A DNA stretch of 64,000 nucleotides from Humibacter albus DSM 18994 (GCF_000421825.1 NZ_ATXT01000016.1:1-64000); one strand, 5' to 3'; shown: positions 29,069 through 38,894, counted from the stretch's first letter. Notes: generated by a model not told the origin, from the letters alone. Made by a program: numbers and translations.

Positions 29069-29878
29069 TCAGGCTCCCGCGAGCTGTTGGAGCCGGAGCT
29101 CCGGGTTCGGTGCGGCCGCTGCGAGGAGCTTCGTATACTCGTGCTGCGGGTGGAGGATGACGTCGTCCGCCGGTCCGCGCTCCACGATCTGCCCCTTGTA
29201 CATCACGAGGATCTCGTCCGAGAAGTGGCGGGCTGTCGCGAGATCGTGCGTGATGTAGAGCACACCCAGGTTCTCTTCGCGCTGCAGGCCGGCCAGCAGG
29301 TTGAGCACGCCGAGCCTGATCGACACGTCGAGCATCGAAACCGGCTCGTCGGCGATCAGCATCGTGGGCTCCGGGGCAAGGGCCCGGGCGATCGCGACGC
29401 GCTGACGCTGACCTCCGGAGAGCTCGTGCGGATGCTTGTTCGCATACTCCCCCGTCGGCGTCAGTCGAACGCGTTCCAGCAGCCGCGCGACGCCCGCTTC
29501 GAGCTGGTCGCGCGTTCGCGCCCGCCCGTGCAGCCGCAGTGGTCTGGCCAGGTGATGGGCGATGGTGTGATACGGGTTCAGTGACGCGAACGGGTCCTGG
29601 AACACCATCTGCACCTGGTGCCGATAGTCGCGAAGACCCTTGCCGCGGTGCCGGATCGGCCGGCCGTCGAGCAGGATCTGCCCGCTGCTGGGCCGCTCGA
29701 GCTGTAGCAGCAGCTTCGCGATCGTGGACTTGCCGCTTCCGGATTGCCCGACGAGCGCGATCGTCTTGCCGGATTCGAGCGTGAAACTCACGTCGTTGAC
29801 GGCAAGCAGCTCATTCGACCTGCCCGCGCCACGCACCTTGTAGCGCTTGACGACGTTGCGGAATTCGAGGGTGGTCAT
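29069..29878 (-). CDS. ABC transporter ATP-binding protein (Opp/Dpp F type)
   Basis: The 269-residue ATPase has Walker A GQSGSGKST, signature LSGGQRQRVAIARAL, and Walker B ending in IADEP. The C-terminal segment resembles OppF/DppF subunits. The start codon overlaps the stop of the upstream ATPase gene by 4 bp (ATGA at 29875-29878). It energises the importer encoded by 29069-34676; given the downstream beta-mannosidase, the cargo is probably a manno-oligosaccharide rather than a peptide. Confidence 0.9.
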   Translation of the reverse strand: MTTLEFRNVVKRYKVRGAGRSNELLAVNDVSFTLESGKTIALVGQSGSGKSTIAKLLLQLERPSSGQILLDGRPIRHRGKGLRDYRHQVQMVFQDPFASLNPYHTIAHHLARPLRLHGRARTRDQLEAGVARLLERVRLTPTGEYANKHPHELSGGQRQRVAIARALAPEPTMLIADEPVSMLDVSIRLGVLNLLAGLQREENLGVLYITHDLATARHFSDEILVMYKGQIVERGPADDVILHPQHEYTKLLAAAAPNPELRLQQLAGA

Positions 29879-30909
29879 GCGCCGGCTCCTTCGCTCTCGT
29901 CGGCGGCCGCGGAATCCGTCTCCGGCACACCGGTGCCCGGGGCGTCGAACTCGAGCTCTTCTTGCAGTCCTTCGGCGGTCTGCGAGTGGATGCTCGGGGC
30001 ATCCGTCAGATCGCCAGGATCGACCTCGAGCCGGTCGTCGCGCACGCCCGTACGGATGAAGTCGCCGCGTTCGCCGGTGAGGCTGGGGAAGGATGCCAGC
30101 AGCCGCTTCGTGTACGGATGCTCGGGGTTCGTGTAGAGGTCGTACGCGCCGCCGAGCTCCACGATCTCCCCCGCACGCATCACGGCGATGCGGTCGCTGA
30201 TCTCGAGCAGCAGGGGCAGGTCGTGCGTGATGAAGATGACCGCGAATCCGAGTTCGGATCGCAGGCGGGTGATCTCGTCGAGGATCTCGCGCTGCACCAC
30301 CACGTCGAGTGCGGTGGTCGGCTCGTCCATGATCATCACCTGGGGGTCGAGAGCCATCGCCATCGCGATCATCACACGCTGGCGCATGCCGCCCGACAGC
30401 TCGTGCGGGTAGGAGCGCAGCCGGTTGCGATCGACGCCCACCCGTTCGAGCAGGTCGCCCGCGGCGTGCACGCGTTCGGCCTTCTTCATCTCGGGCCGGT
30501 GTGCGGTGAAGATGTCGGTCAGCTGGTCCTGAACGCTGATCACCGGGTTGAGCGAGTTCATCGCCCCCTGGAACACCATCGAGATCTTGTCCCAGCGGAA
30601 CGCCCGCAGATCGGGACCCTGCAGCGTGGCGAGATCGACCGAGTATCCCTCGCGCGAGTGGAACGTGGCCGATCCGGAAGTGACCAGGGCGGGCGGTTTC
30701 AGCAGCCGCGTCACGCCGTACGCCAGTGTCGACTTGCCGCAGCCCGACTCCCCCGCCAGGCCGAGCACCTCGCCACGGCCGAGCGTGAGCGACACGTTCT
30801 TCACCGCGTGCGTCGTGTGGGTGCCGAGGTAGTCGACGCTGAAGTCCTCGATCGTGAGAACGGGGTCCGCCACGTTTCGCGGCGGCCGGATGCTCGTGGT
30901 CTCGCTCAC
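29875..30909 (-). CDS. ABC transporter ATP-binding protein (Opp/Dpp D type)
   Basis: The 344-residue ATPase has Walker A GESGCGKST, signature LSGGMRQRVMIAMAM, and Walker B IMDEPTTALD, with the OppD-type C-terminal extension, followed by an unusually long acidic tail. The GTG start at 30909 overlaps the upstream permease stop (GTGA, 30906-30909); a longer frame to 31089 runs inside the permease gene and is rejected. It pairs with the 29069-29878 ATPase. Confidence 0.9.
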   Translation of the reverse strand: MSETTSIRPPRNVADPVLTIEDFSVDYLGTHTTHAVKNVSLTLGRGEVLGLAGESGCGKSTLAYGVTRLLKPPALVTSGSATFHSREGYSVDLATLQGPDLRAFRWDKISMVFQGAMNSLNPVISVQDQLTDIFTAHRPEMKKAERVHAAGDLLERVGVDRNRLRSYPHELSGGMRQRVMIAMAMALDPQVMIMDEPTTALDVVVQREILDEITRLRSELGFAVIFITHDLPLLLEISDRIAVMRAGEIVELGGAYDLYTNPEHPYTKRLLASFPSLTGERGDFIRTGVRDDRLEVDPGDLTDAPSIHSQTAEGLQEELEFDAPGTGVPETDSAAADESEGAGA

Positions 30910-31883
30910 TTGACGTCCTCCTTCTCGAGACGCTTGATCTGCTCCGCGGTCAGCCCCCACGCCTTGCGGGCGGCGCGGGTCTGGTTGCGCAGCTTCGGGT
31001 TGATGATCTCGTCGATCGAGAAGTTGATCAGCGACAGCGCGCAGCCGAAGAGCGCGATCACGAGGCCCGGCGGAACGAACCACCACCATGCGCCCTGGGT
31101 CAGCGCGAGGTCGTTGTACGCCTGAAAGAGGATCGTTCCGAGCGTGAAGGTGTTGCTCGCGCCCAGGCCCAGGAACGAGAGCCCCGCTTCACCGAGGATC
31201 GCGAAGATGATCGCGAACACGAATTGCGACGCCATGACGGGGATGAGGTTGGGCAGGATCTCGACGACGAGAACGCGCCAGGTCTTCTCTCCCGAGACAC
31301 GGGATGCGGACACGTAGTCCCGGTTCCTCAGCGACAGCGTGACGGATCTAAGCACTCGCGCGGACCCGGCCCAGCTGGTGATGGCCAGCACCACCGCGAT
31401 CAGGAATAGACCGCGCTGATTCTGCGGTACGTAGTTTCCGATGACGATCACCAAGGGCAGGCCGGGGATGACGAGTGCGACGTTCGTGAAGAGCGCGAAC
31501 CCTTCGTCGACGGCGCCTCCGATGTACGCCCCGAGCACGCCGAAGAACGCCGAGAGCACAGTGGCGAGAATGCCGACGACGAAGCCGATGATCAGCGAGC
31601 CGCGGGTGCCGTACGCGACCTGCGTCCAGACATCCTGCCCGGTCTGCGTCGTGCCGAGCCAGTGGTTGGGTCCTGGCGGAGCGAAGGCGTCTGTGCTGAT
31701 CGCGTGCGGGTCGCCGACGAGCAGAGGACCGACGATTCCCCAGAGGATGATGACGCCGGCGATGATCAGACCGACGATGAGCTTCGCCGATCTCGAGGGC
31801 AGCAGTCGGCTCAGACTGCTCTCTCGGCGCACGCGGGTCGGCTTGTCACCGGCCTTGTTGGTGACGGCGATGGAGGTGTCCAT
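30906..31883 (-). CDS. ABC transporter permease (Opp/Dpp C type)
   Basis: The 325-residue inner-membrane permease has about six helices and the binding-protein-dependent transport signature in the EAA-loop region (VSGEKTWRVLVVEILPNL). It also has the N-terminal extra helix typical of OppC/DppC. The ATG at 31883 has AGGAAGG eight bases upstream; a GTG nine bases earlier would sit against that ribosome site and is less likely. It forms the channel with the next gene upstream. Confidence 0.9.
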   Translation of the reverse strand: MDTSIAVTNKAGDKPTRVRRESSLSRLLPSRSAKLIVGLIIAGVIILWGIVGPLLVGDPHAISTDAFAPPGPNHWLGTTQTGQDVWTQVAYGTRGSLIIGFVVGILATVLSAFFGVLGAYIGGAVDEGFALFTNVALVIPGLPLVIVIGNYVPQNQRGLFLIAVVLAITSWAGSARVLRSVTLSLRNRDYVSASRVSGEKTWRVLVVEILPNLIPVMASQFVFAIIFAILGEAGLSFLGLGASNTFTLGTILFQAYNDLALTQGAWWWFVPPGLVIALFGCALSLINFSIDEIINPKLRNQTRAARKAWGLTAEQIKRLEKEDVK

Positions 31884-31898
31884 GGTGTGCACCCCTTC

Positions 31899-32891
31899 CT
31901 AGGACCGCGCGCGGGTGCGCGGGTCGATGAGTCCGTACAGCACGTCGACCACGAGGTTCGCGGCGAGCACCGAGAGCGAGATCACGAGGAACACGCCCTG
32001 CATGAGCGCGTAGTCGTCGTTCGAGACGGCGGTGAAGAGGAGCTGGCCGATACCCGGATAGCTGAACACCTGCTCGGTCACGATGGAGCCGGCCACCACG
32101 AATCCGAGCGAGATCGCGAAACCCGAGAGTGATGGCAGCACGGCGTTGCGGGCGGCGTAGGTCATGCGCACGCGGCGCGGATTGAGACCCTTCGCCTCCG
32201 CCGTCACGATGTAATCCTCGGAGAGCGTGGAGACCATCATGTTGCGCATGCCGAGCATCCACCCGCCGATCGACGAGATGACGATCGTCAGCGCGGGCAG
32301 GAACCCGTAGTAGATGGCGCTGCCGATGAAGCTCAGACTGAAGCCGGGGGTGGTGGACGTCACGTCGTAGCCGCCCGCGAACGGGAAGATCGGCACCACG
32401 CGGGTGAGCACCAGCACCAGGATCAACGCCAGCCAGAAGTACGGCACGGCCTGGAACATCGTGGTCACGGGAATGAGGTTGTCGAGCCACGAGCCGCGCT
32501 TCCAACCGGCGAGCATGCCGAGGCCGATGCCGAGGATGAACGAGATGACCGTGGCCAGTCCGACGAGCGCGATCGTCCAGGGCAGCGCCTGGCCGATCAC
32601 GGTGGTGACCTGCTCGGGGTAATTGGTGAGCGAGATTCCAAGGTTCCCATGCAGCAGGTTGACGATGTAATCGCCGTACTGCTGCAGGATGCTTCCGCTC
32701 GAGCCGCCGAGCTCGATCGCGAGGGCGTGGCGGGTGCCGGCGGTGATCGGCTGGCCGGCGGCGGCCATCTTGGAGATCATGATGTCGACCGGGTTGCCCG
32801 GCATCAGACGGGGGATGAGGAAGTTCAACGTCACCGCCGCCCACAGGGCAACGACGTAGAACGCGATTTTCTGCAGGTAGAACCGCATCAT
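31899..32891 (-). CDS. ABC transporter permease (Opp/Dpp B type)
   Basis: The 330-residue permease is of the OppB/DppB type: an N-terminal helix followed by LIPRLMPGNPVD, then five more helices with the conserved loop AEAKGLNPRRVRMTYAARNA. There are two adjacent ATG codons (32891 and 32888). It lies between the substrate-binding protein gene and the second permease gene, in one operon. Confidence 0.9.
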   Translation of the reverse strand: MMRFYLQKIAFYVVALWAAVTLNFLIPRLMPGNPVDIMISKMAAAGQPITAGTRHALAIELGGSSGSILQQYGDYIVNLLHGNLGISLTNYPEQVTTVIGQALPWTIALVGLATVISFILGIGLGMLAGWKRGSWLDNLIPVTTMFQAVPYFWLALILVLVLTRVVPIFPFAGGYDVTSTTPGFSLSFIGSAIYYGFLPALTIVISSIGGWMLGMRNMMVSTLSEDYIVTAEAKGLNPRRVRMTYAARNAVLPSLSGFAISLGFVVAGSIVTEQVFSYPGIGQLLFTAVSNDDYALMQGVFLVISLSVLAANLVVDVLYGLIDPRTRARS

Positions 32892-32972
32892 TCTCTGCTT
32901 TCGTGGTGTCGGCGGAGCCGGGCGGATGCTCGTGGGCGCCCGCCCGGCTCCGGCACTATCGCGTCGTGCGGA

Positions 32973-34676
32973 CTACTTCACCGGGCGGATCGTCTTGAGG
33001 ACGATGCCCATGCCCCAGTTGCCACCCCACGGAAGCGGGAACGCGTACTGGTTGCTCTGCGTCGGCCAGCCCGTGGCGCGCGTGTTGTTGTACTCGGCGA
33101 GAGCGGAGTTCACATAGACGGGTACGTACGGCATGTCCTTGACGATCTGATCCTGGATCGTCTTGTACGCCGCCTGCTTCACCGAGTCGTCGTTGGTGGT
33201 CGCGAGCTTCTTGATCGCCGCGTCGACCGACGGGTTCGAGTACCGTGACGTGTTCGTCGACTTCGCCGGCTGTCCAACCGGCGCGGTCGCCGACGTGGAC
33301 AGGTAGTTGTTGTACTGGAAGTACGGGTCGGACGAGACGCCCATGTTGACCGAGTTCATCGACATCTGGAACTTGCCGGTGGACTCCGACTGAGTCCACG
33401 CGTTCTGCGCCATCTGATTCACGGTGAGCTTGATGCCGGCCGCCTTGAACTGGCCCTGCAGCAACTGGCAGATGGTGTCGTAGTCGGTCCAGCCGGAGAC
33501 GACGTTGATCGACAGGTCGAGCTCCTGGCCGTCCTTGGCGTAATAGCCGTTGGAGCCGAGCTTCCAGCCGTCGGCCTCGAGCAGCTTCTTCGCCTTCGCG
33601 ACGTTCGCCTTCTGCGGTACCTCCATGTACTTCGGGCTCGTGATCTGGGCCTTGTTCACGGTGTTGAGCACGAGCGACGGGGATGCCGGCGCGCTGAACC
33701 CCGCGGCCGCCTGCTTGTCGAGCTGCGTGCGATCCATGGCGTAGTACATCGCCTGCCGCACGGCGACATCCGTCTGCGGTCCGGTGCAGCCGAGGGCTGC
33801 GTTCTCACACGTGAACAGGGCCGTCGTGGCCTGGGGCGAGTTCGAGTAGCTGAGGTTCTTGTTCTTCGCCATGATGTTCTTCAGCGTGGGCAGGAAGGCG
33901 CCCATGTAGTCGGTCTTGCCTGCCTGAAGGGCAGAGGTCGCGGCATCCGCGTTCGCCAACGAGATGGTGCGCACCTGGTCGACCTTGGGCGCACTCGCGC
34001 CCGTCCCCCAGTAGTGCGGGTTCTTCTCGAGCACGTAGCTCTGCGGAGTGAAGCTCTTCAGCATGTACGGGCCGGTGCCGACCGGCTCGGTGTTGGTGAC
34101 CTTGGTGGGGTCCGAGATCTTCTTCCAGATGCTCTCGGGCACGATCGGCTCGTTGCCGAGAACCTGCGGCTCGAGCGTGAACGACGTGGTCGGGAAGGTG
34201 ATGACGACGGTGTCGTCAGCGGTCTTCTTGGCGACCCACTTGACACCCGAGGTGTTCAGTGCCGCGTTGTTCGAGATGAGGTTGAGCGAGTAGACGACAT
34301 CGTCGGCGGTCTCGGGCTTGCCGTTCGACCACTTCACGCCCTGGCGCACTTTGACGGTGAGCTGCGTGCCGTCGCTGTTCCAGCTGTACGACGTTCCGAG
34401 CAGCGGCACCGGCTTACCGGCACGGGCTTTGTTGTAGTAGAACAGCGGCTCGTAAATGGCGCCATTGGTCTGCGGTAGATAGGCGCCCGTGTTGTTCAGC
34501 GGGTTGAAGTTCTCCGTGAAGTTGCCGACCTGTCCCGTGAACATCGTGATCGAGGTGGTGCCGGATGAGCTCGTGGATGTGCTGTTGGAGGAACATCCGG
34601 AGAGCGCGAGCGTCGCTGCGGCCGCTACTGCGACCAGCGCGACGCCGAGACGGCGCCGTGTGCTGCGTGGAGACAT
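32973..34676 (-). CDS. ABC transporter substrate-binding lipoprotein (SBP family 5)
   Basis: The 567-residue extracellular lipoprotein has lipobox ALSGC (Cys28) and the family 5 solute-binding fold (GAIYEPLFYYN; LTVKVRQGVKWSNGKP; DDVVYSLN). Family 5 proteins bind peptides or, in several Actinobacteria, plant oligosaccharides. As first gene of the importer operon with a beta-mannosidase downstream, it probably binds manno-oligosaccharides (inference). Its promoter carries a palindrome likely bound by the divergent ROK repressor. Confidence 0.9.
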   Translation of the reverse strand: MSPRSTRRRLGVALVAVAAAATLALSGCSSNSTSTSSSGTTSITMFTGQVGNFTENFNPLNNTGAYLPQTNGAIYEPLFYYNKARAGKPVPLLGTSYSWNSDGTQLTVKVRQGVKWSNGKPETADDVVYSLNLISNNAALNTSGVKWVAKKTADDTVVITFPTTSFTLEPQVLGNEPIVPESIWKKISDPTKVTNTEPVGTGPYMLKSFTPQSYVLEKNPHYWGTGASAPKVDQVRTISLANADAATSALQAGKTDYMGAFLPTLKNIMAKNKNLSYSNSPQATTALFTCENAALGCTGPQTDVAVRQAMYYAMDRTQLDKQAAAGFSAPASPSLVLNTVNKAQITSPKYMEVPQKANVAKAKKLLEADGWKLGSNGYYAKDGQELDLSINVVSGWTDYDTICQLLQGQFKAAGIKLTVNQMAQNAWTQSESTGKFQMSMNSVNMGVSSDPYFQYNNYLSTSATAPVGQPAKSTNTSRYSNPSVDAAIKKLATTNDDSVKQAAYKTIQDQIVKDMPYVPVYVNSALAEYNNTRATGWPTQSNQYAFPLPWGGNWGMGIVLKTIRPVK

Positions 34677-34765
34677 CCTTGTCCTTTCGTTGGGAGGGGG
34701 TGTGGCGGTGCGAAGGAGCCGCCGCCGATCCGCAACTCGTTCTCGCTTCGTTGCGATCGGGTTCT

Positions 34766-34794
34766 TTCTTAGACCGCTTTATAAAGCATGTCAA
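34766..34794 (-). promoter_or_regulatory. Promoter of ABC importer operon with spacer operator
   Basis: On the minus strand: -35 TTGACA (34789-34794), a 17-nt spacer, -10 TAAGAA (34766-34771). The spacer holds a perfect 12-bp palindrome GCTTTATAAAGC (34776-34787), an AT-rich island in GC-rich DNA. A repressor bound there would block RNA polymerase. The divergent ROK-family gene (34918) is the obvious candidate. The start codon of the binding protein is 90 bp downstream. Confidence 0.7.
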
Positions 34795-34917
34795 GTTAGT
34801 ATGCTGTGCGAGGATTCTTCGAAAGAACGACCGACGGCATTCCGCCGGCCGACGGCTTTTCGCGGCCCGCACGGGCCTAATACGACGCGGACCGGCCGCG
34901 CCGCCGAGAGGGGATGC

Positions 34918-36108
34918 ATGGCCAAGCAGCGCGTCTCACTCGCCAGCGGGACGAGCCGGGGTGTGGTGCTCGACCTCATCCGCGCGCAAGGACCCATCAG
35001 CCGGGTGGCGCTCGCCGAGGCGACCGGCCTCACCCAGGCGACCATGTCGACCGTGGTACGCCAGCTCATGACCGAAGGACTGGTGATCGAATCGGGGCGG
35101 GGTGAGTCGACCGGGGGCAAGCCGCCGGTCATGCTCGACGTGAACCCGAGCTCGCGGTTCGCCGTCGGGGTGCAACTCGGCCGGGAGTCGATCACGTACG
35201 TGGCGATCAATCTCGCCGGAGCCATCGTGGGCCGCACGCGCACGCTCGGCATCGGCACCACGGAGCCGCAGGAGATGATCGCCCGCCTCGCCTCCGAGGT
35301 GGACAGCATGTTGGTCGGGCTGGGCATCGAGAAGGCGTCGGTGGTCGGTGTGGGCGTTGTGTCGCCGGGGCCGCTCGACCTGGCGCGCGGCGTCATCCTT
35401 CACTCACCCCATCTGTCGGCATGGCTCGACGTGCCCGTTCGAGAGATGCTCTCGAACGCCGTCAGACTGCCGGTGATCCTCGACAACGACGCCACCGCCG
35501 CCGCCCTCGGCGACTTCTGGGGCGGCAAACTCGACGCTCGAGCGCACGCCACGGTCTACATGGGCAGCGGCATCGGCGCGGGCGTGCTCATCGACGGCAT
35601 CGTGTTCCGAGGAGCGAGCTCGAACGCGGGAGAGTTGGGCCAGGTGATGATCGCGGGGCCCGACGGTGCCGACTATCCGCTCGAGGAGCTGGCCAATCCG
35701 GGCGCCATTGTGCGCAGAGCGCGGGAACTCGGTGAGGATGCCCGGCTCGCCCTCGGCGGTGACGACGAGTTCGACGACTTCCGCGCCATCGCGATGGCGG
35801 CCGTGCGCGGCGATGGCGGAGCGTCTGCGCTCATTCAGGAGTCCGCGGAACGTTTGGCGACGGCGGTGCTCACGCTCGCCAACCTCTTCGATCTCGACTC
35901 GATCTCGTTGGCCGGCCCCGCCTTCGCGATCGCCGGCCCGACATATGTACGCACCGTGCTGCGCCGCCTTGAGCGCGACTTCTTCGTGCGCACCCAGCAC
36001 GCGGTACGGGTGCGGCTCTCGACCGACGTCACGGACGCCGCCGCGGTGGGCGGTGCCGCTCTCGTGCTGCAGACCGAGCTGGCGCCGCGCACCATGGGGC
36101 TCTCGTAG
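34918..36108 (+). CDS. ROK-family transcriptional repressor
   Basis: The 396-residue protein has an N-terminal winged helix (RGVVLDLIRAQGPISRVALAEATGL, then QATMSTVVRQL) and a sugar-kinase-like ROK domain with DNDATAAALGDFWGG and a glycine-rich loop YMGSGIGAGVLIDG. The zinc-site cysteine cluster of classical ROK members is not evident. It probably senses a sugar or sugar phosphate and represses the divergent ABC importer and mannosidase operon. The ATG at 34918 has GAGAGGGG upstream; the open frame from 34489 covers the opposite gene and is a shadow. Confidence 0.88.
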   Translation: MAKQRVSLASGTSRGVVLDLIRAQGPISRVALAEATGLTQATMSTVVRQLMTEGLVIESGRGESTGGKPPVMLDVNPSSRFAVGVQLGRESITYVAINLAGAIVGRTRTLGIGTTEPQEMIARLASEVDSMLVGLGIEKASVVGVGVVSPGPLDLARGVILHSPHLSAWLDVPVREMLSNAVRLPVILDNDATAAALGDFWGGKLDARAHATVYMGSGIGAGVLIDGIVFRGASSNAGELGQVMIAGPDGADYPLEELANPGAIVRRARELGEDARLALGGDDEFDDFRAIAMAAVRGDGGASALIQESAERLATAVLTLANLFDLDSISLAGPAFAIAGPTYVRTVLRRLERDFFVRTQHAVRVRLSTDVTDAAAVGGAALVLQTELAPRTMGLS

Positions 36109-36130
36109 GGCGCCTCCTGCCGCCTGGCGC

Positions 36131-36200
36131 CAACATGACGGTCCGCGCTCTCACGCCGAGAACAGTCCGAATTGGCATGTTCTCACCCGGCTGTCCTGTC
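36131..36200 (+). repeat. 70-bp inverted repeat, left copy
   Basis: These 70 bases align without gaps to the reverse complement of 37183-37252, with 57 of 70 positions identical. The inner part can fold (GAGAACA...TGTTCTC). The two copies bound a 1.1-kb segment whose only gene is the DUF559 protein at 36238-37074. Confidence 0.85.
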
Positions 36201-36237
36201 GAGCCGTGAGAATCCCACTCGCCGCAGCGAGCCTTGG

Positions 36238-37074
36238 TTACGGCCGCGACGCCAACAGTTCCCGAACCACGTCGACACAACCTTCTAGATCGTCCATGAT
36301 CTGCCCGTGCCCGAACCGGTGTTGTCGCATCCCGCGCCTCACCAACGCCGCGTCCCGCCTCCGATCGCGTTCCCGCTGTTCGCGACTCGAGTGCCATCGG
36401 TCACCATCCGTCTCGACGACCAGCCACCCGTTCACGACGAGATCCACGCGCCCTACACCCGAGATACTGACCTGGACCTCGACCTGTAAGCCGGCCAGAA
36501 CCAGTGCGACCCGCAGAATCGACTCGAGTCCGGACTCGGCCTCGGCGTTGATGAGCTTGCGCATCCTCGACCACCGTCTTGGCAACGCTGCGAATAGCTC
36601 ATCGAGTTGATACGTCGACATCGCACGGCTGTGCAATGCACTGTCCACGGACGCGACGACGTGCGGCAGTTCTTCCATCGATGCCAGTTGAACCAGGGCC
36701 ATGACAGCCGAGACTCGCCACGGTGCGCCCTGCGCTCGCCGGAAATTCCGGGATCGGTAGCGGCTCTCACCGTCGTTGAGCGGAGGCAAACGACTGGACG
36801 AACGAGGCACCGCGACGCGGAGACCGCGGTCGTGCGACACCCACACGCCGATCGTTCGTAGCGCACTGCCCGCGGTGAGCGCACCGCCGAGTTCGACCGC
36901 CCGGACGGCGTCCGCGTCAGCGCCAGAAGCCAACCAGCATCGGCGGATCACTCGTCCCTGGCCCGAGTGCACGAACGCAACGATCGACTCCTTGCTGCAG
37001 CCGGCATCCTGAAGGGCACGTCGCGTAGCCAGGCCGCCTCTGCGCTTCAATTCGACTGCCACGTTCGTACTCAT
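36238..37074 (-). CDS. DUF559 endonuclease-like protein with AbiEi-type N-terminus
   Basis: The product has 278 residues. The N-terminal part (about 1-60; GLATRRALQDAGCSKESIVAFV) resembles the winged-helix start of AbiEi-type proteins. The C-terminal part is a DUF559/Vsr-like PD-(D/E)xK nuclease domain: VDLVVNGWLVVETDGDRWH followed by RDRRRDAALVRRG, with the acidic pairs intact. Family members are common in Actinobacteria, and their function is unsettled. The ATG at 37074 is preferred; the frame extends to 37260 across the inverted repeat. The gene is bracketed by 70-bp inverted repeats, suggesting a transferable unit. Confidence 0.8.
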   Translation of the reverse strand: MSTNVAVELKRRGGLATRRALQDAGCSKESIVAFVHSGQGRVIRRCWLASGADADAVRAVELGGALTAGSALRTIGVWVSHDRGLRVAVPRSSSRLPPLNDGESRYRSRNFRRAQGAPWRVSAVMALVQLASMEELPHVVASVDSALHSRAMSTYQLDELFAALPRRWSRMRKLINAEAESGLESILRVALVLAGLQVEVQVSISGVGRVDLVVNGWLVVETDGDRWHSSREQRERDRRRDAALVRRGMRQHRFGHGQIMDDLEGCVDVVRELLASRP

Positions 37075-37182
37075 GCGTCCGATCGTTGTCGGCACCGTGG
37101 GGTTCGACGCTGTCGATCGCCTCGAATGGGGAACGCTCACGGAGCCACCCGAGTGTGGACGCAAAGGTGTCGTCGATGGGAA

Positions 37183-37252
37183 AACAGGACATCCGCGCGA
37201 AAACATGCCAAATCGACATGTTTTCGGAGAGAGAGCGCGGACCGTCCTGTTG
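37183..37252 (-). repeat. 70-bp inverted repeat, right copy
   Basis: This is the partner of 36131-36200 (57/70 identical in inverted orientation). It contains a 9-bp hairpin (GAAAACATG / CATGTTTTC with 9-nt loop on the minus strand). It lies upstream of the DUF559 gene, so it may also carry that gene's control signals. Confidence 0.85.
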
Positions 37253-37337
37253 CACCTCACCAGTGATGTGACGGGCTACTTCGCCACGCGGCAAGGACCG
37301 TAGAACGAGAGGCGGATGCCCGTGGTCCGGTTGCCGC

Positions 37338-38894
37338 CTACTTCACCAGCGGGAACAGGATCGTCTCGCGGATGCCCAGCCCGGTCAGCGCCATCAGCAG
37401 TCGGTCGATGCCCATGCCCATGCCGCCGGTGGGCGGCATGCCGAACTCGAGGGCGCGCAGGAACTCCTCGTCGAGCCGCATCGCCTCGTCGTCGCCCTGC
37501 GCCGCCAACCGCGCCTGCTCCACGAACCTCTCACGCTGCACCACCGGGTCGACGAGCTCGGAGTATCCGGTCGCCAGCTCGAACCCGCGGATGTAGAGGT
37601 CCCACTTCTCCACGACGCCCGGCTTCGAGCGGTGCGCCCGCACCAGGGGCGAGGTGTCCACCGGAAAGTCGCGCACGAACGTCGGCCGCGTGAGCCCGCC
37701 CTTGACGAAGTGCTCCCACAGCTCCTCGACGTACTTGCCGTGTATCGGGTGCTTCACCTCGATCTCGAGCAGCTCGGCCAACGCCGCCAGCTCCGACAGC
37801 GGCGTCTCGGGTGTGATGTCGGTGCCGCCGGTCCACGGAACGCGACCGGATGCGACGGCCTGCGTGAGGGCATCCGTCAGGCTCTCGTACATGGAGACGG
37901 AGTCCCACTCGCCGCCGAGGTCGTACTCGGTGCCATCCGCCCAGGTGACCACGTGGCCGCCGCTGGTCGCCCAGGCCGCGTCCTGGATGAGCGCCTGAGT
38001 CAGCTCCGCCATCGTGTTGTAGTCGCCGTACGCCTGGTAGGCCTCGAGCATGGCGAACTCCGGCGAGTGCGTCGAGTCCGCGCCTTCGTTGCGGAAGTTG
38101 CGGTTGATCTCGAACACCCGGTCGATGCCACCGACCACCGCGCGCTTCAGGAACAGCTCCGGCGCGATGCGCAGGTAGAGCTCGGTATCGAACGCGTTCG
38201 AGTGCGTGACGAACGGGCGAGCGGATGCCCCGCCGTGCATCGTCTGCAGCATCGGCGTCTCGACCTCGGTGAAGCCGCGCGACGCGAACGTGGCGCGCAG
38301 CGAAGCGACCGCCTTGGCCCGGTTCAGCACGTTGGCACGTGCCTGTTCGCGAGCGATCAGGTCGAGGTATCGGCTGCGCACACGCGTCTCCTCGGAGAGC
38401 TCGTTGTGCAGGTTCGGCAGCGGCAGGATCGCCTTCGACGCGATCGCCCACTCGTCGGCCATGATCGACAGCTCTCCGCGCCGGGAAGAGATGACCTCGC
38501 CGTGCACGAACACGTGGTCACCGAGATCGACGAGCTCCTTCCAGTGGGCGAGCGACTCCTCGCCCACCGAGGCGAGCGACACCATCGCCTGGATGCGCGC
38601 CCCGTCGCCCGACTGCAACGCCGCGAAGCACAGCTTGCCGGTGTTGCGCAGGTGCATGACGCGGCCGGCGACGCCGACGTGCTCGTCGGTGGTGGCATCC
38701 GCTTCGAGGTCGCCGTACCGCTCGCGCAGCTCCGAGATGGTGGCCGTGATCGGCACGGCGACGGGATAGGCGCCGCCCGCGGCATCCGACTCGGCGATCA
38801 GGCGCTCGCGCTTGGCCAGGCGCACCGCTTTCTGCTCGCTGACCTCGTCGGCGGTCAGTTCGGCGCTGGACGCGTCACGCGGTGGGGTCGCCAT
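37338..38894 (-). CDS. lysS: Lysyl-tRNA synthetase, class II
   Basis: The 518-residue enzyme charges tRNA-Lys. An N-terminal OB-fold anticodon-binding domain (about 60-175; [19 protein letters not shown]) precedes the class II catalytic core with motif 2 [14 protein letters not shown] and motif 3 [11 protein letters not shown] near the C-terminus. The ATG at 38894 has a GAGGA site; the open frame to 39227 is spurious. It ends the folate/pantothenate gene block, 112 bp after panC. Confidence 0.96.
   Translation of the reverse strand: MATPPRDASSAELTADEVSEQKAVRLAKRERLIAESDAAGGAYPVAVPITATISELRERYGDLEADATTDEHVGVAGRVMHLRNTGKLCFAALQSGDGARIQAMVSLASVGEESLAHWKELVDLGDHVFVHGEVISSRRGELSIMADEWAIASKAILPLPNLHNELSEETRVRSRYLDLIAREQARANVLNRAKAVASLRATFASRGFTEVETPMLQTMHGGASARPFVTHSNAFDTELYLRIAPELFLKRAVVGGIDRVFEINRNFRNEGADSTHSPEFAMLEAYQAYGDYNTMAELTQALIQDAAWATSGGHVVTWADGTEYDLGGEWDSVSMYESLTDALTQAVASGRVPWTGGTDITPETPLSELAALAELLEIEVKHPIHGKYVEELWEHFVKGGLTRPTFVRDFPVDTSPLVRAHRSKPGVVEKWDLYIRGFELATGYSELVDPVVQRERFVEQARLAAQGDDEAMRLDEEFLRALEFGMPPTGGMGMGIDRLLMALTGLGIRETILFPLVK

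Noticed and set aside
34489..34917. N-terminal extension of the ROK gene
   Set aside because: The extension runs antisense through the binding-protein gene and the promoter; the ATG at 34918 has a strong ribosome site and starts the conserved HTH.
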